From Sphaerisporangium krabiense (GTDB lineage Bacteria > Actinomycetota > Actinomycetes > Streptosporangiales > Streptosporangiaceae): a stretch of 64,000 bases of DNA. This document shows positions 17,524-26,069 of the stretch, in pieces. The notes under the pieces were generated by a model that was not told the DNA's origin, ran no database searches, and saw only the letters and a list, made by a program, of their open reading frames with translations. A program made the position numbers and the translations under genes. The stretch covers positions 2,852,001 to 2,916,000 of the forward strand of contig NZ_JACHBR010000001.1 of assembly GCF_014200435.1 (NCBI RefSeq), read 5' to 3'. Numbering within the stretch: the first letter of the stretch is position 1; each line of letters starts with the position of its first letter.

Positions 17524-18888
17524 ATGAATGCCGAGAACCACGACGTCATCATCGTCGGCGGGGGAGTCGCCGGGCTGTCGGCGCTCTGGCAGCTACGGCA
17601 CCGCGACGTGGTGCTGCTGGAGGCCGACGAGCGGCTGGGCGGACGGCTGATGTCGCTGCCGCGCGGCGACTACTGGATGAACCTCGGCGCCCACCTGTTC
17701 CCGGGCGCGGGCTCGCACGTCGAGCGGATGACGTCGGCCCTCGGGCTGGAGACCATCGGCATCCCGGGGGCCAAGTTCGCGCTGACCTTCGCCGGCAGGG
17801 TGTACGCCAACAAACGCGTCGAGACCTACCCGTTCACCCTGCCCCTGTCGCTGCGCGAGCGGGTCGCCCTCGCCAACGTCGGCCTGCGCGCGGTGGGCGC
17901 GGTCAAGGTGTGGCAGGACACCCAGCGGGAACGGCCCGGCTGGGCGGCCACCCGCTTCGGCGGCTACCTGGCCAACCGGTCGTTCCGCGAGCTGATCGGC
18001 CGCCCGCCGGCCCGGGTGGACGGCATCTTCCGCGCGGCCGGGCACCGCGCCGCCTCCGAGCTGGAGGACCAGAGCGCCGGCACCGGCGGCGCGCTGTTCG
18101 GTGGCGTGTGGGCGGGTCGCAAGAGCCTGCTGTCGTACAACCTCCACGGCGGCTCGGGCCGGCTCGGCGAGGCGATGGCCGCCGAGCTCGGGCACCTGGT
18201 GCGCTACGGCGCCTCCGTGACCAGGGTCCGCGAGGCGGGCGGTCACGTCACGGTCACCCTGCGCGAGAACGGAGAGGAGAAGACGCTGCGCGCCCGCCAG
18301 GTGATCATGGCCACGCCCGCGTACGTCTCGCACCGCGTCGTCGAGGGCCTGCCGGGTGACGTCGCCGACGTGCTGGCCGACGTCAGGTACGGCCCCTTCG
18401 TCAGTGCCGGCGTCATCACCACCGAGCGCGGCCCGATGCCGTGGGACCACATCTACGCGCTCACCGCCACCGAACAGTCCTTCGACATGCTGTTCAACCA
18501 CGCCAACCCCCTGCGCGTCGGTCGCGCCCGGCGTCCCGGCGGCAGTCTCATGGTGTACGCCGGAGGCGACGGAGCACGCAGGATGCTGGACCTGGAGGAC
18601 AGCGGCGTGGAGTCGCGCTACGCCGACGACCTCGTCGCGGTGTTCCCTCAGCTGCGCGGCAACCTCGGCGAGATCAGGATCCAGCGCTGGGAACACGGCA
18701 TTCCCTACCGCCGGCCCGGTTTCTCCTTCGAGCCGATGCTCCGCCACAGCCGCCGCACCGACGTCGGCGTCCACTTCTGCGGTGACTACTTCGGCGACCT
18801 CGGCAACATGGAGCTCGCCGCCGCGTCCGGCTTCCGGGCCGCCCTCCGCGCGGGCGTCGCCCTCGGCGCGAACGCCGGGCGCCCCTGA
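17524..18888 (+). CDS. FAD-dependent amine oxidase / protoporphyrinogen oxidase-like protein
   Basis: A 454-aa flavoprotein with VIIVGGGVAGLSALWQLRH, the acidic ribose anchor LLEADERLGGRLMSL and a C-terminal FCGDYFGDLGNMELAAASGFRAA flavin motif, the layout of the amine oxidase/phytoene desaturase superfamily. The ATG at 17524 is chosen because AAGGAG precedes it and the product starts just before the nucleotide fold; a GTG at 17497 is also in frame. The gap to the ABC ATPase is 41 nt, so it is probably the fourth gene of the importer operon and oxidises the imported amine or a product of it. The substrate is unknown. Confidence 0.78.
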   Translation: MNAENHDVIIVGGGVAGLSALWQLRHRDVVLLEADERLGGRLMSLPRGDYWMNLGAHLFPGAGSHVERMTSALGLETIGIPGAKFALTFAGRVYANKRVETYPFTLPLSLRERVALANVGLRAVGAVKVWQDTQRERPGWAATRFGGYLANRSFRELIGRPPARVDGIFRAAGHRAASELEDQSAGTGGALFGGVWAGRKSLLSYNLHGGSGRLGEAMAAELGHLVRYGASVTRVREAGGHVTVTLRENGEEKTLRARQVIMATPAYVSHRVVEGLPGDVADVLADVRYGPFVSAGVITTERGPMPWDHIYALTATEQSFDMLFNHANPLRVGRARRPGGSLMVYAGGDGARRMLDLEDSGVESRYADDLVAVFPQLRGNLGEIRIQRWEHGIPYRRPGFSFEPMLRHSRRTDVGVHFCGDYFGDLGNMELAAASGFRAALRAGVALGANAGRP

Positions 18889-18954
18889 GCGGGCCCCGGT
18901 CGCCCTCCCGGGAACATCATCGAGATCCCCGCCCTGCCCACTGGTCCCTGTCCG

Positions 18955-19674
18955 TCAATGCCTGCCGAGTGCGGTGCGCAGCCCGTACCAGCCGATCGCG
19001 GCGATGAGCGCGACCTGGAGCAGGTAGCCGGCGGCGACGGCCACGGCGCCGAGTGACCCGGTCGGCAGCCCGGCGAACACGACGACGTAGGCGATGCCCG
19101 CGATCGACAGTGGGCGCGGCATCGTCTTCGAGATCAGCGTCCCGATGAGCGCGAACAGCACACCGAGGGCGATGGCGACCTGGGTGCCGATGATCGCCGG
19201 GAGGAGTTGACCGAGGTGTGCGTTGAGGACGTCGAAGAGCTGCCGGCCCTCGGCCTCCGGCAGTACCGCGGGGTCGGCCGCGTACGCGAACGGCAGCGCC
19301 TCGGCGGTGATCGTGAGGGCGAAGAGGATCCCGCCGATGCCGGCCAGCAGGGCGCCGGCCAGGTTGAGCACGCCGGCTCTGCCCCGGGCGAGCAGCACGA
19401 GGAAGACCGCGCAGGCGACCCAGGAGACCGCATACCCGGGGCCGCCGAGGTACAGGTTCATCGGCCAGTACGCACCGCCCAGCGCGCGTACGTCGTCGTA
19501 CCGGACCGTGCCGTCGAACGGCGGCTCCCAGAACGCGAACCCGGTCCGTCCGGCCAGCGAGACCAGCAGCAGGACGAAGAGCCCGACGAGGGCGACGCGC
19601 CGCTGGGCCGAGCGGGCCGGGACCGGCTCGGCGGCCGGGGGGATGACGGTGCCGGGGAGTTCGGATGCGGTCAC
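18955..19674 (-). CDS. Integral membrane protein of unknown function
   Basis: A 239-aa protein with about six to seven hydrophobic segments (ALVGLFVLLLVSLAG, SWVACAVFLVLLA, LNLAGALLAGIGGILFAL, AIIGTQVAIALGVLFALIG, IAGIAYVVVFAGL and the C-terminal pair). No catalytic motif is recognised. The GTG at 19674 is chosen because AAGGAGG lies 9 nt upstream; the frame continues further upstream without a site. It lies 108 nt downstream of the membrane-bound LuxR gene on the same strand and could be its target or partner. Confidence 0.7.
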   Translation of the reverse strand: MTASELPGTVIPPAAEPVPARSAQRRVALVGLFVLLLVSLAGRTGFAFWEPPFDGTVRYDDVRALGGAYWPMNLYLGGPGYAVSWVACAVFLVLLARGRAGVLNLAGALLAGIGGILFALTITAEALPFAYAADPAVLPEAEGRQLFDVLNAHLGQLLPAIIGTQVAIALGVLFALIGTLISKTMPRPLSIAGIAYVVVFAGLPTGSLGAVAVAAGYLLQVALIAAIGWYGLRTALGRH

Positions 19675-19782
19675 GGTCGTATGCCTCCTTGGATCGGTGC
19701 GCGGCTCGCGCCGGTCCTCACCGTCACCGCGGGGGCGTCCCGCGGGCATCGGCCTCAGCACCTATCTTCGGAGAAGACCAGC

Positions 19783-21111
19783 TCAGCCGGCCTCGCTCAG
19801 CCCCTGTGGCCCCTGGTTCGCGGCGGCGTGATCCAGCCAGATCCTCGTGGCCCGCACGCGACGATTCGTCTCGGCGTCGGGCGTGAGGCCGAGCTTGACG
19901 AAGATCGCGCGGAGGTGGGCGTCGACCGTGCGCTCGGACACCACGAGCTGGGCCGCGATCCCGGCGTTGCTCGCGCCCTCGGCGAGGACGGCGAGCACCT
20001 CGGCCTCGCGCGGGGTCAGGCCGGTGACCGTCACCCCTCCAGCAGGCGCCGCGAGACCCTTGTCGTTCACAGCCGCCGGGGTCTGCGGGGCCAGGATCCG
20101 GGCGAGTCGTCCCGTCCCGGCCCAGGCGCCGCCGCCGACGACGACCGTCACGGCCGCGACGAGGAACGCGACCGAGGTCGCGCCGAGCCGGAGACCGGGG
20201 GCCGCGATGACCGTCCCGGTCCCGATCACGGCCAGGGCAGCGCCGGCGAGCCCGGTGCCGCGCACGACGATCGCCACCTGGCGACGCTCGACGCCGCCGC
20301 GCGCGGCGATCAGCGCGCAGGCGGTGCTGAACGCCGAGGCTCCGGCGAGAGCGACGAAGAACGCGACCGAGCCCAGCGACGGCTCGACGGCGCCGGGGTC
20401 GCGGGCGATGGCGAGCAGGAGGCAGAAGCAGACGGTGAGCGGCGCGGCGGTGGCCCCGGCCGCGGCGACCCCGATCCGCGCGCGGGCGGACCCCTCCGAG
20501 CCGAGCGCGGCACGCCACAGCGTCACCGGGACGAGCAGGAGGGCCAGGACGCCGAGCAGCGTGGCGAGGGCGCCGACCGGCTCGAGCGCCGTCCGCCAGG
20601 ACTCCGGCGCGATGGTCGGCAGGCCGGTGAACGGTTCGCTCGCCGTCGTCAGCAGCGCGTCGGCGAGCGTGACCGCGCCGATCGCCGCGGCCAGGAGCGG
20701 GTGCGTCCAGGGCGTCTTCGCGCCGGTCCGGATGGCCGCGGACGCGGTGAGCTGCATGAGGGCGAGCGGCGGGATCCACGCCGAGTTCCAGGCGGCGACC
20801 GCGAGCGCGGCGGTCGGGTGCCCGGCCGTGACCCCCCACACCGCCCAGGCCGCCAGGACGAGATAGAGGAGCAGGGCGGCGCAGAGCCAGGCCGCGAGCG
20901 TGCCGGCCCGCCGGTTACTCACCTTGGCGAGCCGGGTGGCGGCAACGGCCGCGCCGGTCGCTCCCGCCGCCAGCGCGAGCACGCCGACCGGGTCGGTGGC
21001 GAACCCGTCGTGGCCGGCCAGCCGGAACGCGAGCAGGGCGGCCACCGCGACGCCTCCGGCGACCCCGGCCAGAACCCGGCCCGCCGACGGCGACCGGGCG
21101 ATGGCGGTCAT
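19783..21111 (-). CDS. Membrane-anchored LuxR-family transcriptional regulator
   Basis: A 442-aa protein. Residues 1-350 form roughly ten hydrophobic segments. The C-terminus carries a complete LuxR/GerE helix-turn-helix (LTPREAEVLAVLAEGASN ... VSERTVDAHLRAIFVKLGL) near residues 366-412. There is no receiver or ATPase domain, so the membrane part is presumably the sensor. Family members with this layout regulate membrane or envelope genes in actinomycetes. The neighbouring gene downstream encodes another membrane protein. The ATG at 21111 is the only reasonable start. Confidence 0.82.
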   Translation of the reverse strand: MTAIARSPSAGRVLAGVAGGVAVAALLAFRLAGHDGFATDPVGVLALAAGATGAAVAATRLAKVSNRRAGTLAAWLCAALLLYLVLAAWAVWGVTAGHPTAALAVAAWNSAWIPPLALMQLTASAAIRTGAKTPWTHPLLAAAIGAVTLADALLTTASEPFTGLPTIAPESWRTALEPVGALATLLGVLALLLVPVTLWRAALGSEGSARARIGVAAAGATAAPLTVCFCLLLAIARDPGAVEPSLGSVAFFVALAGASAFSTACALIAARGGVERRQVAIVVRGTGLAGAALAVIGTGTVIAAPGLRLGATSVAFLVAAVTVVVGGGAWAGTGRLARILAPQTPAAVNDKGLAAPAGGVTVTGLTPREAEVLAVLAEGASNAGIAAQLVVSERTVDAHLRAIFVKLGLTPDAETNRRVRATRIWLDHAAANQGPQGLSEAG

Positions 21112-21173
21112 GCCGGCCTTACCCGCGGCCGGTCACGAGCCGAAGCGGCGTCATGCGCCATACGTTAGCGCTC

Positions 21174-21200
21174 CTGGGGCTGGGGCTGGGGCTGGGGCTG
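21174..21200 (+). repeat. GGGGCT hexamer tandem repeat
   Basis: The hexamer GGGGCT is repeated four times between two divergent genes, followed by an imperfect unit. It lies just before the candidate promoter of the sigma factor. Such G-rich runs could form a quadruplex or vary by slippage; no function is shown. Confidence 0.75.
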
Positions 21201-21203
21201 CAA

Positions 21204-21232
21204 GGCAACCTTCGCGGTGTGCTGTGCGTGTA
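21204..21232 (+). promoter_or_regulatory. Candidate ECF-type autoregulatory promoter
   Basis: GGCAACC (21204-21210) and CGTGTA (21227-21232) are separated by 16 nt, close to the GGCAACC / CGTC pattern known for SigE-type ECF promoters. The site lies 28 nt upstream of the ECF sigma start and suggests autoregulation. Confidence 0.45.
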
Positions 21233-21259
21233 GGGGGTCATGATTTCGAGGGGCGTACG

Positions 21260-21763
21260 GTGACGCCGGATACGGACGGGTTCACGGACTTCGTGGCCGC
21301 CCGTAGTACGAGCCTGTTACGCACGGCATATCTGACCTGCGGTTCGGTCCAGGAAGCCGAAGATCTGCTGCAGACCGCGCTGGAGCGGGCGTGTCTGCGG
21401 TGGGACAGGCTGTGCCGTGGCGGCGATCCGGAGCCCTACATCCGGCGGATCATCGTCAATCTGGCGATCAGCCGGTGGCGGCGTTTGGCGGTCATGCGGT
21501 TCATTCCGATGCACACCCCTCCCGAACAACCCGCCGCCCGGGAGGACATCGAGTTACGGCACGTCGTCATGGACGCTTTACGAGCGTTGCCACCCCGTCA
21601 GCGCGCTGTGGTGGTGCTCAGGATCTGGGATGACATGACCGAGGCCCAGACCGCGAAGATGCTCGGCTGCTCCGTCGGCACGGTCAAGAGCCAGACGTCC
21701 AAGGCGCTGAAACGCCTGCGGGCGCTGCTGGGTGAGGAGGTGGCGAGCAGTGCGCGGCATTGA
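21260..21763 (+). CDS. SigE-family ECF RNA polymerase sigma factor
   Basis: A 167-aa sigma factor. Region 2 is FTDFVAARSTSLLRTAYLTCGSVQEAEDLLQTALERA and region 4 is LPPRQRAVVVLRIWDDMTEAQTAKMLGCSVGTVKSQTSKALKRLR. The SigE family is the actinomycete group usually paired with a membrane partner. GAGGGG lies 6 nt before the GTG at 21260. The gene contains three in-frame TTA leucine codons (21317, 21554, 21578), rare in this GC-rich background. The next gene overlaps its end by 14 nt and is its probable regulator. Confidence 0.92.
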   Translation: MTPDTDGFTDFVAARSTSLLRTAYLTCGSVQEAEDLLQTALERACLRWDRLCRGGDPEPYIRRIIVNLAISRWRRLAVMRFIPMHTPPEQPAAREDIELRHVVMDALRALPPRQRAVVVLRIWDDMTEAQTAKMLGCSVGTVKSQTSKALKRLRALLGEEVASSARH

Positions 21764-23099
21764 GGAACGGCTACGTCAGGGGATGACCGAGGCGACCCGG
21801 CCGGTGCGGGGGGCACCGGAGCTGGCCGTACGGGTGACGGCCCGAGTGGCGCTGCGCAGAAGGCGGCGCAGGCTGGCGGCGAGTGTCACCGCGGCGGCCG
21901 CCGCCGTGCTGGTGGTGGTCGGTGTCATGTCGTCGCACATCGTCACCCGGCCCGACCCGGTCGCCACCTCCCCGGAACTCGATGGTGTACGGATCGGCTA
22001 CATCCCGGAGGGGCTGGGTGCCCCGCGACGCCTGCGGGCGCAGGAGAAAGACCGCAACGGAGCGATCCGGCTGCGCGGTGAGGCGCTGAGGTGGCAGGCC
22101 GGCCGCGATTTCGTCCAGGTCACGGTCTACCGTACGCACGGCGCCGTGCGCGACGCTCTGGACATCCTGGCCATGAACGTCCTCTACTTACCGGTCGAGC
22201 CGCGTTACAGCAGCGATCCGGTGGTGTCCGGGGACGGCACCAGCTCCATGTGGGTCGCTGACTACGGCCTTGTGCTGAAAGTCGCTGTCTCGGTGACTCT
22301 GAAGGGAGAGCGCGACCGAATCGCCGATGCGCTGAGACTGGTCGGCTGGAATCCCGCCTTCGCCGGAATCCGCGTCAGTTACATGCCGGCCGGCATGTGG
22401 GTCTCAGGAACGGGGGCGGATTCCGACGTGCTGTCCCGGTTCTGGCGAGATGGGGCCGGTCGGCGCGTCTCCATCGATGTCGTGTACGGCCGGGGCGCGG
22501 CGACGCTGGAGAAGTTGCGTGCCGCCGGACAGCCGCCGGAGGTTCTGACCGATGTGCGTCCGGCCTCGGTGCGCGGCCGGCCGGCCTACGCGGCGACCAC
22601 CGGACAGGGCGGCCCGGCGTTGCTGTGGCTGGTCAAGCCGGGAATCGGCGTGCGGATCCGAGGGGACCACCTGCCGGAGGGCGACCTGGTGCGGATCGCC
22701 GAGGGCATCCAGTCGCCTCCAGAAAGCCAGGGCGAGTCCGTCGACGGCATCGCGATCTCCCTCGCCGGTCTGGATCTGCGGCCGGGTCCTGTGGAGACCG
22801 CCGTCGCGGCACGCTGGCGTTCCACCACCCGGCGATGGACCGGCGCGGACGGCAAGGACGCCGTCACCGTGTCGATCCAGCGTGGCGCGGGGCTCCTGAG
22901 CAGCGTCTGGTGGGAGAGCGTGTCCAGAGGCGAGCCGAAGCCGGCGACCGTCGCCGGGGTACAAGGGCATCTGCTCGACACGGGGATTTCTACGACCAGC
23001 CGGAAGTTCACCTGGACTCCGGTGTCCGGCCTGGCCATCGTGGTCACCGCCCCCGCGCCTGATCTACGGCGAATCGTGAAGGGCGTCGCGGTGCCATGA
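21750..23099 (+). CDS. Membrane-anchored partner of the ECF sigma factor (anti-sigma-like), unknown fold
   Basis: A 449-aa protein. A short N-terminal cytoplasmic helix region (GIEERLRQGMTEATRPVRG) precedes one membrane span (LAASVTAAAAAVLVVVGVMSS, about residues 38-58) and a large outer domain with two similar parts, each with a DGIAISLAGL / DGVRIGYIPEG-type strand. This N-in, C-out topology is typical of genes that follow SigE-type sigma factors. The GTG at 21750 overlaps the sigma gene and has GGAGG 9 nt upstream. A zinc-binding anti-sigma motif is absent, so the sequestering role is inferred from position. One TTA codon occurs at 22188. Confidence 0.72.
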   Translation: MRGIEERLRQGMTEATRPVRGAPELAVRVTARVALRRRRRRLAASVTAAAAAVLVVVGVMSSHIVTRPDPVATSPELDGVRIGYIPEGLGAPRRLRAQEKDRNGAIRLRGEALRWQAGRDFVQVTVYRTHGAVRDALDILAMNVLYLPVEPRYSSDPVVSGDGTSSMWVADYGLVLKVAVSVTLKGERDRIADALRLVGWNPAFAGIRVSYMPAGMWVSGTGADSDVLSRFWRDGAGRRVSIDVVYGRGAATLEKLRAAGQPPEVLTDVRPASVRGRPAYAATTGQGGPALLWLVKPGIGVRIRGDHLPEGDLVRIAEGIQSPPESQGESVDGIAISLAGLDLRPGPVETAVAARWRSTTRRWTGADGKDAVTVSIQRGAGLLSSVWWESVSRGEPKPATVAGVQGHLLDTGISTTSRKFTWTPVSGLAIVVTAPAPDLRRIVKGVAVP

Positions 23100-23146
23100 C
23101 GCTGGAAGCCACGGTGAACAGGTGAATACACGTGGACCTCTGAAGG

Positions 23147-23452
23147 GTGCTTGACGGTGCGGGCCGCACCTTCGATTTCTCACACCACGTCTTCCACACG
23201 GCGTTTCCCGGCGGATTCTTCTGGGAGGTGCTCGAGGTGCTCAGCCCGCCACCGGTCGGGCGTCACTGGGGCGTGTTCGACGGCGAATACCAGGGTTTCC
23301 CGCCCAACGGGCAGACGGTCGAGATGTACGGCGTCAGCGTCGCGAAAGTGTCCGACGACCTCAGGCTGGTGGAGGTCGAGCACTACTACGACCCCAACGC
23401 CTTCCTCGGGAAGCTGACCGGCGGCTGCCCGGTGGCGCACAGAGAACCATGA
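23147..23452 (+). pseudogene. SnoaL-like (polyketide cyclase/ester cyclase) gene fragment
   Basis: This 101-codon frame carries only the C-terminal half of a SnoaL-like fold: DGEYQGFPPNGQTVEMYGVSVAKV, then VEVEHYYDPNAFLGKLTGG. Complete members are normally longer, with an N-terminal helix pair that is missing here. No ribosome site precedes the GTG at 23147. It opens a run of broken genes up to 24.2 kb, which supports decay. A short functional protein is possible but less likely. Confidence 0.6.
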
Positions 23453-23465
23453 TCGTGCGGACCTC

Positions 23466-23807
23466 TCAGGGGTCGCAGTCGGAGGTTTCGAGGGACAGCG
23501 TGGCGAGATGGCGGGCGATGGCGTTGGTGTCGGTGTCCTGGACTTCGCTGAGGACGACCACCGCGATGTCGTCGTCGGGCAGGTTCAGGCAGCCGTTGGA
23601 GGGGCACGACGCCTGAGGCCTGAACGCCTGCTTGACGGTGGCGGGTGGCGCGACCCGGTACGTGCCGAACGCGCGGTCCCAGCGGACGATGTCGTCGGCG
23701 TCGGCGTAGATACCGGTCGCGGAGAACGCCTGGGAGCCGTTGATGGGCGGGGCCGGCGCACCGAGCGTGAAGTAGCCCTTCGCGTATCCGTCGGGCGGGT
23801 TTCCCCT
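23466..23807 (-). pseudogene. C-terminal fragment of a serine hydrolase (class C beta-lactamase family)
   Basis: The minus-strand frame from about 23807 to 23466 encodes YAKGYFTLGAP, then FSATGIYADADDIVRWDRAFGT and a C-terminal AVVVLSEVQDTD strand. This is the distal part of penicillin-binding/beta-lactamase-like serine hydrolases. The catalytic SxxK and YxN parts are absent. The frame is cut exactly where IS21-like sequence begins, so transposon activity removed the rest. Confidence 0.6.
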
Positions 23808-23810
23808 GCT

Positions 23811-24029
23811 GTTGTCTTCAAGCCGGCGATCGACCGGATGCTGCTCGCCGATCTGCACGCTCCACGCAAGCAGCAGCACACCAGTAAGCGGATCTTTGAC
23901 CGGCTGGTGGCTGAGTATGAGATGGAGGGGATCTCCTACTCGACGGTCTGTGAAAACGTGTCGTGGCGGCGGCCGGAGATCAGAGTGGAGGTGGGCCGGG
24001 CGCCGCCCGTGGAAGTTCCGATTGATCAA
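23811..24029 (+). pseudogene. IS21-family IstA transposase fragment
   Basis: A plus-strand segment of about 70 codons reads FKPAIDRMLLADLHAPRKQ, then KRIFDRLVAEYEM, SYSTVCENVSWRRPEIRVEVGRAP. This is the conserved region upstream of the catalytic core in IS21 IstA proteins. The helix-turn-helix before it and the DDE core after it are absent, as is an istB gene. It is a relic joined to a hydrolase fragment on the left. Confidence 0.65.
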
Positions 24030-24206
24030 GAACAAAGCCTGGCGTCGAAGCCGAGGTCGCGCCGGCACCGTCGTGGACGAGCGCGTCTGGACGATCCGCG
24101 AGAGCCTGCGGCGCGGCGACCGGGTGCGGCTGAGGCTGGGCAGGCCGCTGCCCGGACCCCGCACACCACGGCCCGGCAGGTCACCGCCCTGACCCCGCAC
24201 ACGGTA

Positions 24207-24238
24207 GGAGGCGGCGCGCACCATGGCCCGCCGCCTCC
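24207..24238 (-). terminator. Hairpin downstream of the exoprotease gene
   Basis: GGAGGCGGCG (24207-24216) and CGCCGCCTCC (24229-24238) are perfectly complementary around a 12-nt loop, 20 nt past the stop of the minus-strand protease gene. There is no T tract, as is common for actinomycete terminators. Confidence 0.55.
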
Positions 24239-24257
24239 CTCATTCACTGCCGTGCCG

Positions 24258-26069
24258 TCAGCCCACCGTGCAGGCCGAGCCGTTCACGGTGAAGGCGGTC
24301 GGCGCCGGGTTGGTGCCGGTGTGACTGCCGCTGATCCCGACCGAGACGGACTCGCCGGGAGCCACGGTCTTGTTCCAGATCAGGTTGCCGGCCCTCACGT
24401 TGGCGCCGTTCTGGCTCCAGACGGCGTTCCAGCCGCTGTTCACGTGCTGGCCGGCCGAGAAGGACCAGGCGATGGTCCAGCCGGTGACCGTGTTCAGGCT
24501 GGTGTTGGTGTAGGTGATGTCGGCGTTGAAGCCGTTGGACCACTCCGAGGCCAGGCTGTAGGTCACCTTGCAGGCGCCGACGCCCGGATCGGCCGGAGTG
24601 GTCAGGCTGACCGTGCCGGACGGGTCCGAGACGTTGCCCGCGTCGTCACGGGCCCGCACGTAGTAGGTGTAGGTGGTGTTCGGGCTGAGGCCGGTGAGCG
24701 CCGCGCTGGCGCTAGGGTAGGTGCCGACGGGCTGGCCCGAGCCGGTGAACAGGTCGTAGCCGATGACACCGACGTTGTCGGTGGAGGCGGTCCAGGTGAG
24801 CGTGACCGCGCGGGAGGTCAGGTTGCTCGCCACCGGGGTTCCCGGCGTGCTCGGCGGGACCGTGTCCTCCGGGGCGGTGCCGGGCGCGGCGTACAGCAGC
24901 CGGTTGGGCGAGCCGTCGCCGATGTTGGTCAGCACGTTCTTGGTGGAACTGCTGATGAGCGCGGCCTTGGTGTCGGCCATCGTCGCCGTCGGGTTGTCCT
25001 GGAGGTAGCGGGCGACCCAGCCGGTCACGTGCGGAGCGGCCATGGACGTGCCGGACCAGGAGCCCGAGGCGTTGTCGTCGGTGTTGACCGAGGAGGTGAT
25101 GGAGACGCCGGGCGCGAACACGTCCACGCAGGTGCCGTAGGAGGAGAACGTCGCCTTCTGGTCGGTGATGTCCGTCGCCCCGACCACGATTCCGCGCGGC
25201 GAGCGCGGCGCGTTGGTGCAGGCGTCGGTGTTGTAGTTGTTGGCGATGAACACGGTCTGGACGCCAGAGTCGATCAGACCCTCGGCGGCGTCGTTGGCGG
25301 CCGTGCCGTAGCCCTGGAGGCTGAAGTTGGCCACCGAGCGCGCCGGGTGGTTGAGCGCGACCCAGTCCATGCCCGCCACCAGGTCGCTGGTCAGGCCGCT
25401 GTTGTTGCAGTTGAGCACGCGCACGGCCACCAGGTTGACCGCCTTGGCCATGCCGTAGGTGGCGCCGCCGACCGTGCCCGCCACGTGCGTGCCGTGGCCA
25501 AGGCAGTCGTCGGTCCTGCCGTCCTCGACGAAGTTGGCGCCGAAGGACGCCCGCCCGCCGAACTCGGTGTGCGTGGTGCGGATGCCGCTGTCCACGATGA
25601 ACGCCGTGCTGCCCGCACCGGTCGTGGTGTAGGTGAAGCTGTTGTTCAGCGGCAGGTTGTGCTGGTCGACGCGGTCGATGCCCCAGCTCGGCGGGTTGGG
25701 CTGGACCGTCTGGCCGCTGATCGCCGAGTCGGGCTCGACGTAGGCCACGGCCGGGTTGGCGCGGACCGCGTCGAGGGCGTCGTCGGGCAGGACGGCGGCG
25801 AACCCGGCGATGGCCTTGGCGTAGCGGCGGGTGATCTGGCCGCCTTCGACGACCGCGTCACGCTCCAGCGACGCGCGTAACTCCCCGGACAGGGCCGCCG
25901 ATTTCTTGACGACCACGATGTAGCGGTCTCCTCCGGCGGCCGTCGGGCCGGCTTCGAGGAGTGGTGCCAGACCCGCCGTCTCCGCCTGGGCGGGAATCGC
26001 CGTCGCCGTCAGGGGCAGCGTGAGTGCGGCGCAGGCCAGGGCCAGTCTGCGCTTCCATGCGAGAGGCAA
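24258..26069 (-). CDS. Secreted S8 subtilisin-like protease with Fn3 and CBM2 domains
   Basis: A 603-aa exoprotease. A Sec signal peptide (about 1-29) is followed by an Inhibitor_I9 propeptide (about 48-115) and a subtilase domain with Asp160, His192 (GHGTHVAG) and Ser342 (SGTSMAAPH). A fibronectin type III module (about 402-492) and a family 2 carbohydrate-binding module (about 499-602, bounded by Cys500 and Cys600) follow. The oxyanion motif usually read as AAGN is IANN here (Asn277-Asn278). The product should be exported, self-processed and bound to cellulose or chitin. The TTG at 26069 is the start, with AAAGGA 8 nt upstream. No neighbour explains its regulation. Confidence 0.9.
   Translation of the reverse strand: MPLAWKRRLALACAALTLPLTATAIPAQAETAGLAPLLEAGPTAAGGDRYIVVVKKSAALSGELRASLERDAVVEGGQITRRYAKAIAGFAAVLPDDALDAVRANPAVAYVEPDSAISGQTVQPNPPSWGIDRVDQHNLPLNNSFTYTTTGAGSTAFIVDSGIRTTHTEFGGRASFGANFVEDGRTDDCLGHGTHVAGTVGGATYGMAKAVNLVAVRVLNCNNSGLTSDLVAGMDWVALNHPARSVANFSLQGYGTAANDAAEGLIDSGVQTVFIANNYNTDACTNAPRSPRGIVVGATDITDQKATFSSYGTCVDVFAPGVSITSSVNTDDNASGSWSGTSMAAPHVTGWVARYLQDNPTATMADTKAALISSSTKNVLTNIGDGSPNRLLYAAPGTAPEDTVPPSTPGTPVASNLTSRAVTLTWTASTDNVGVIGYDLFTGSGQPVGTYPSASAALTGLSPNTTYTYYVRARDDAGNVSDPSGTVSLTTPADPGVGACKVTYSLASEWSNGFNADITYTNTSLNTVTGWTIAWSFSAGQHVNSGWNAVWSQNGANVRAGNLIWNKTVAPGESVSVGISGSHTGTNPAPTAFTVNGSACTVG

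Noticed and set aside
19207-21168. 653-codon plus-strand open frame
   Set aside because: It lies antisense to the membrane protein and LuxR genes, is rich in Arg, Gly, Asp and Glu, and has no domain; it is a high-GC shadow frame.
21174-21200. GGGGCT repeats considered as a CRISPR or iteron array
   Set aside because: Units are 6 nt without spacers; it is a simple tandem repeat.
23508-25880. 790-codon plus-strand open frame
   Set aside because: Only a 70-codon IS21 fragment within it is real. The rest is antisense to the subtilase gene and the hydrolase fragment.
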